From contig RSEE01000045.1 in NCBI GenBank assembly GCA_003971905.1, positions 248,001-312,000 of the forward strand: a stretch of DNA of 64,000 nucleotides. Reading direction: 5' to 3'. A model generated the notes under the pieces. It had not been told where the DNA came from and searched no databases. It was given only the letters and a program-made list of their open reading frames with translations. This DNA comes from Moniliella sp. 'wahieum' (taxonomy: Eukaryota; Basidiomycota; Moniliellomycetes; Moniliellales; Moniliellaceae). The translations under genes and the position numbers were made by a program. This document shows positions 61,328 through 64,000 of this stretch, piece by piece (the first letter of the stretch is position 1; every line of letters starts with the position of its first letter).

Positions 61328-64000
<2,673 letters not shown>

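Overview
This window is nuclear DNA of a fungus, most likely a basidiomycete. Genes are densely packed on both strands. They carry zero to three short introns (about 59-144 nt) with GTACGT, GTATGT or GTGCGT donors, and some have a CTAAC-like branch site. The products are eukaryotic and fungal: TOK-type K+ channel, Akr1, Sth1/Snf2, Avl9, DAHP synthase. Intron-poor, GC-rich, compact genes fit Ustilaginomycotina (smut/Malassezia-like), but that placement is inference.

The sequence carries many small indels. Almost every conserved gene changes reading frame one or more times at points where the protein family continues in another frame, often at short homopolymers. Because essential single-copy genes are all affected alike, I read this as uncorrected long-read error, not mass pseudogenisation. 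Each CDS below is therefore given as a span, and its protein can only be followed by hopping frames.

Layout: RPN2 (-), AMMECR1 (+), GH5 glucanase (-), RPN5 (-), CDK11-like kinase (-), TOK K+ channel (+), pseudouridine synthase joined to a THUMP/SAM methyltransferase (-), decayed CCT2 5' fragment (+), pantothenate kinase (+), 3-ketoacyl-CoA thiolase (-), STH1/SNF2 ATPase (-), unrecognised multi-pass membrane protein (+), PrxQ/Dot5-type peroxiredoxin with a long tail (-). A gene-poor 3.4 kb stretch rich in degenerate repeats follows (34441-37865). Then come a choline-transporter-like protein (-), HotDog thioesterase (-), AKR1 palmitoyltransferase (+), DAHP synthase (+), AVL9 (-), an unrecognised gene and a probable SMN (+), SDO1/SBDS (-), PAM16 (-), a doubtful ORF (+), FUR1 (+), GCN3/eIF2B-alpha (-) and an SRPK kinase (-).

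Most genes are housekeeping (proteasome, translation, ribosome maturation, CoA, aromatic amino acid and pyrimidine metabolism, trafficking), and there is no biosynthetic cluster. The most unusual items are the apparent pseudouridine synthase-THUMP methyltransferase fusion at 16.8-20.7 kb, the decayed CCT2 fragment abutting its start, the peroxiredoxin with a disordered tail, and the repeat-rich desert at 34.4-37.9 kb.
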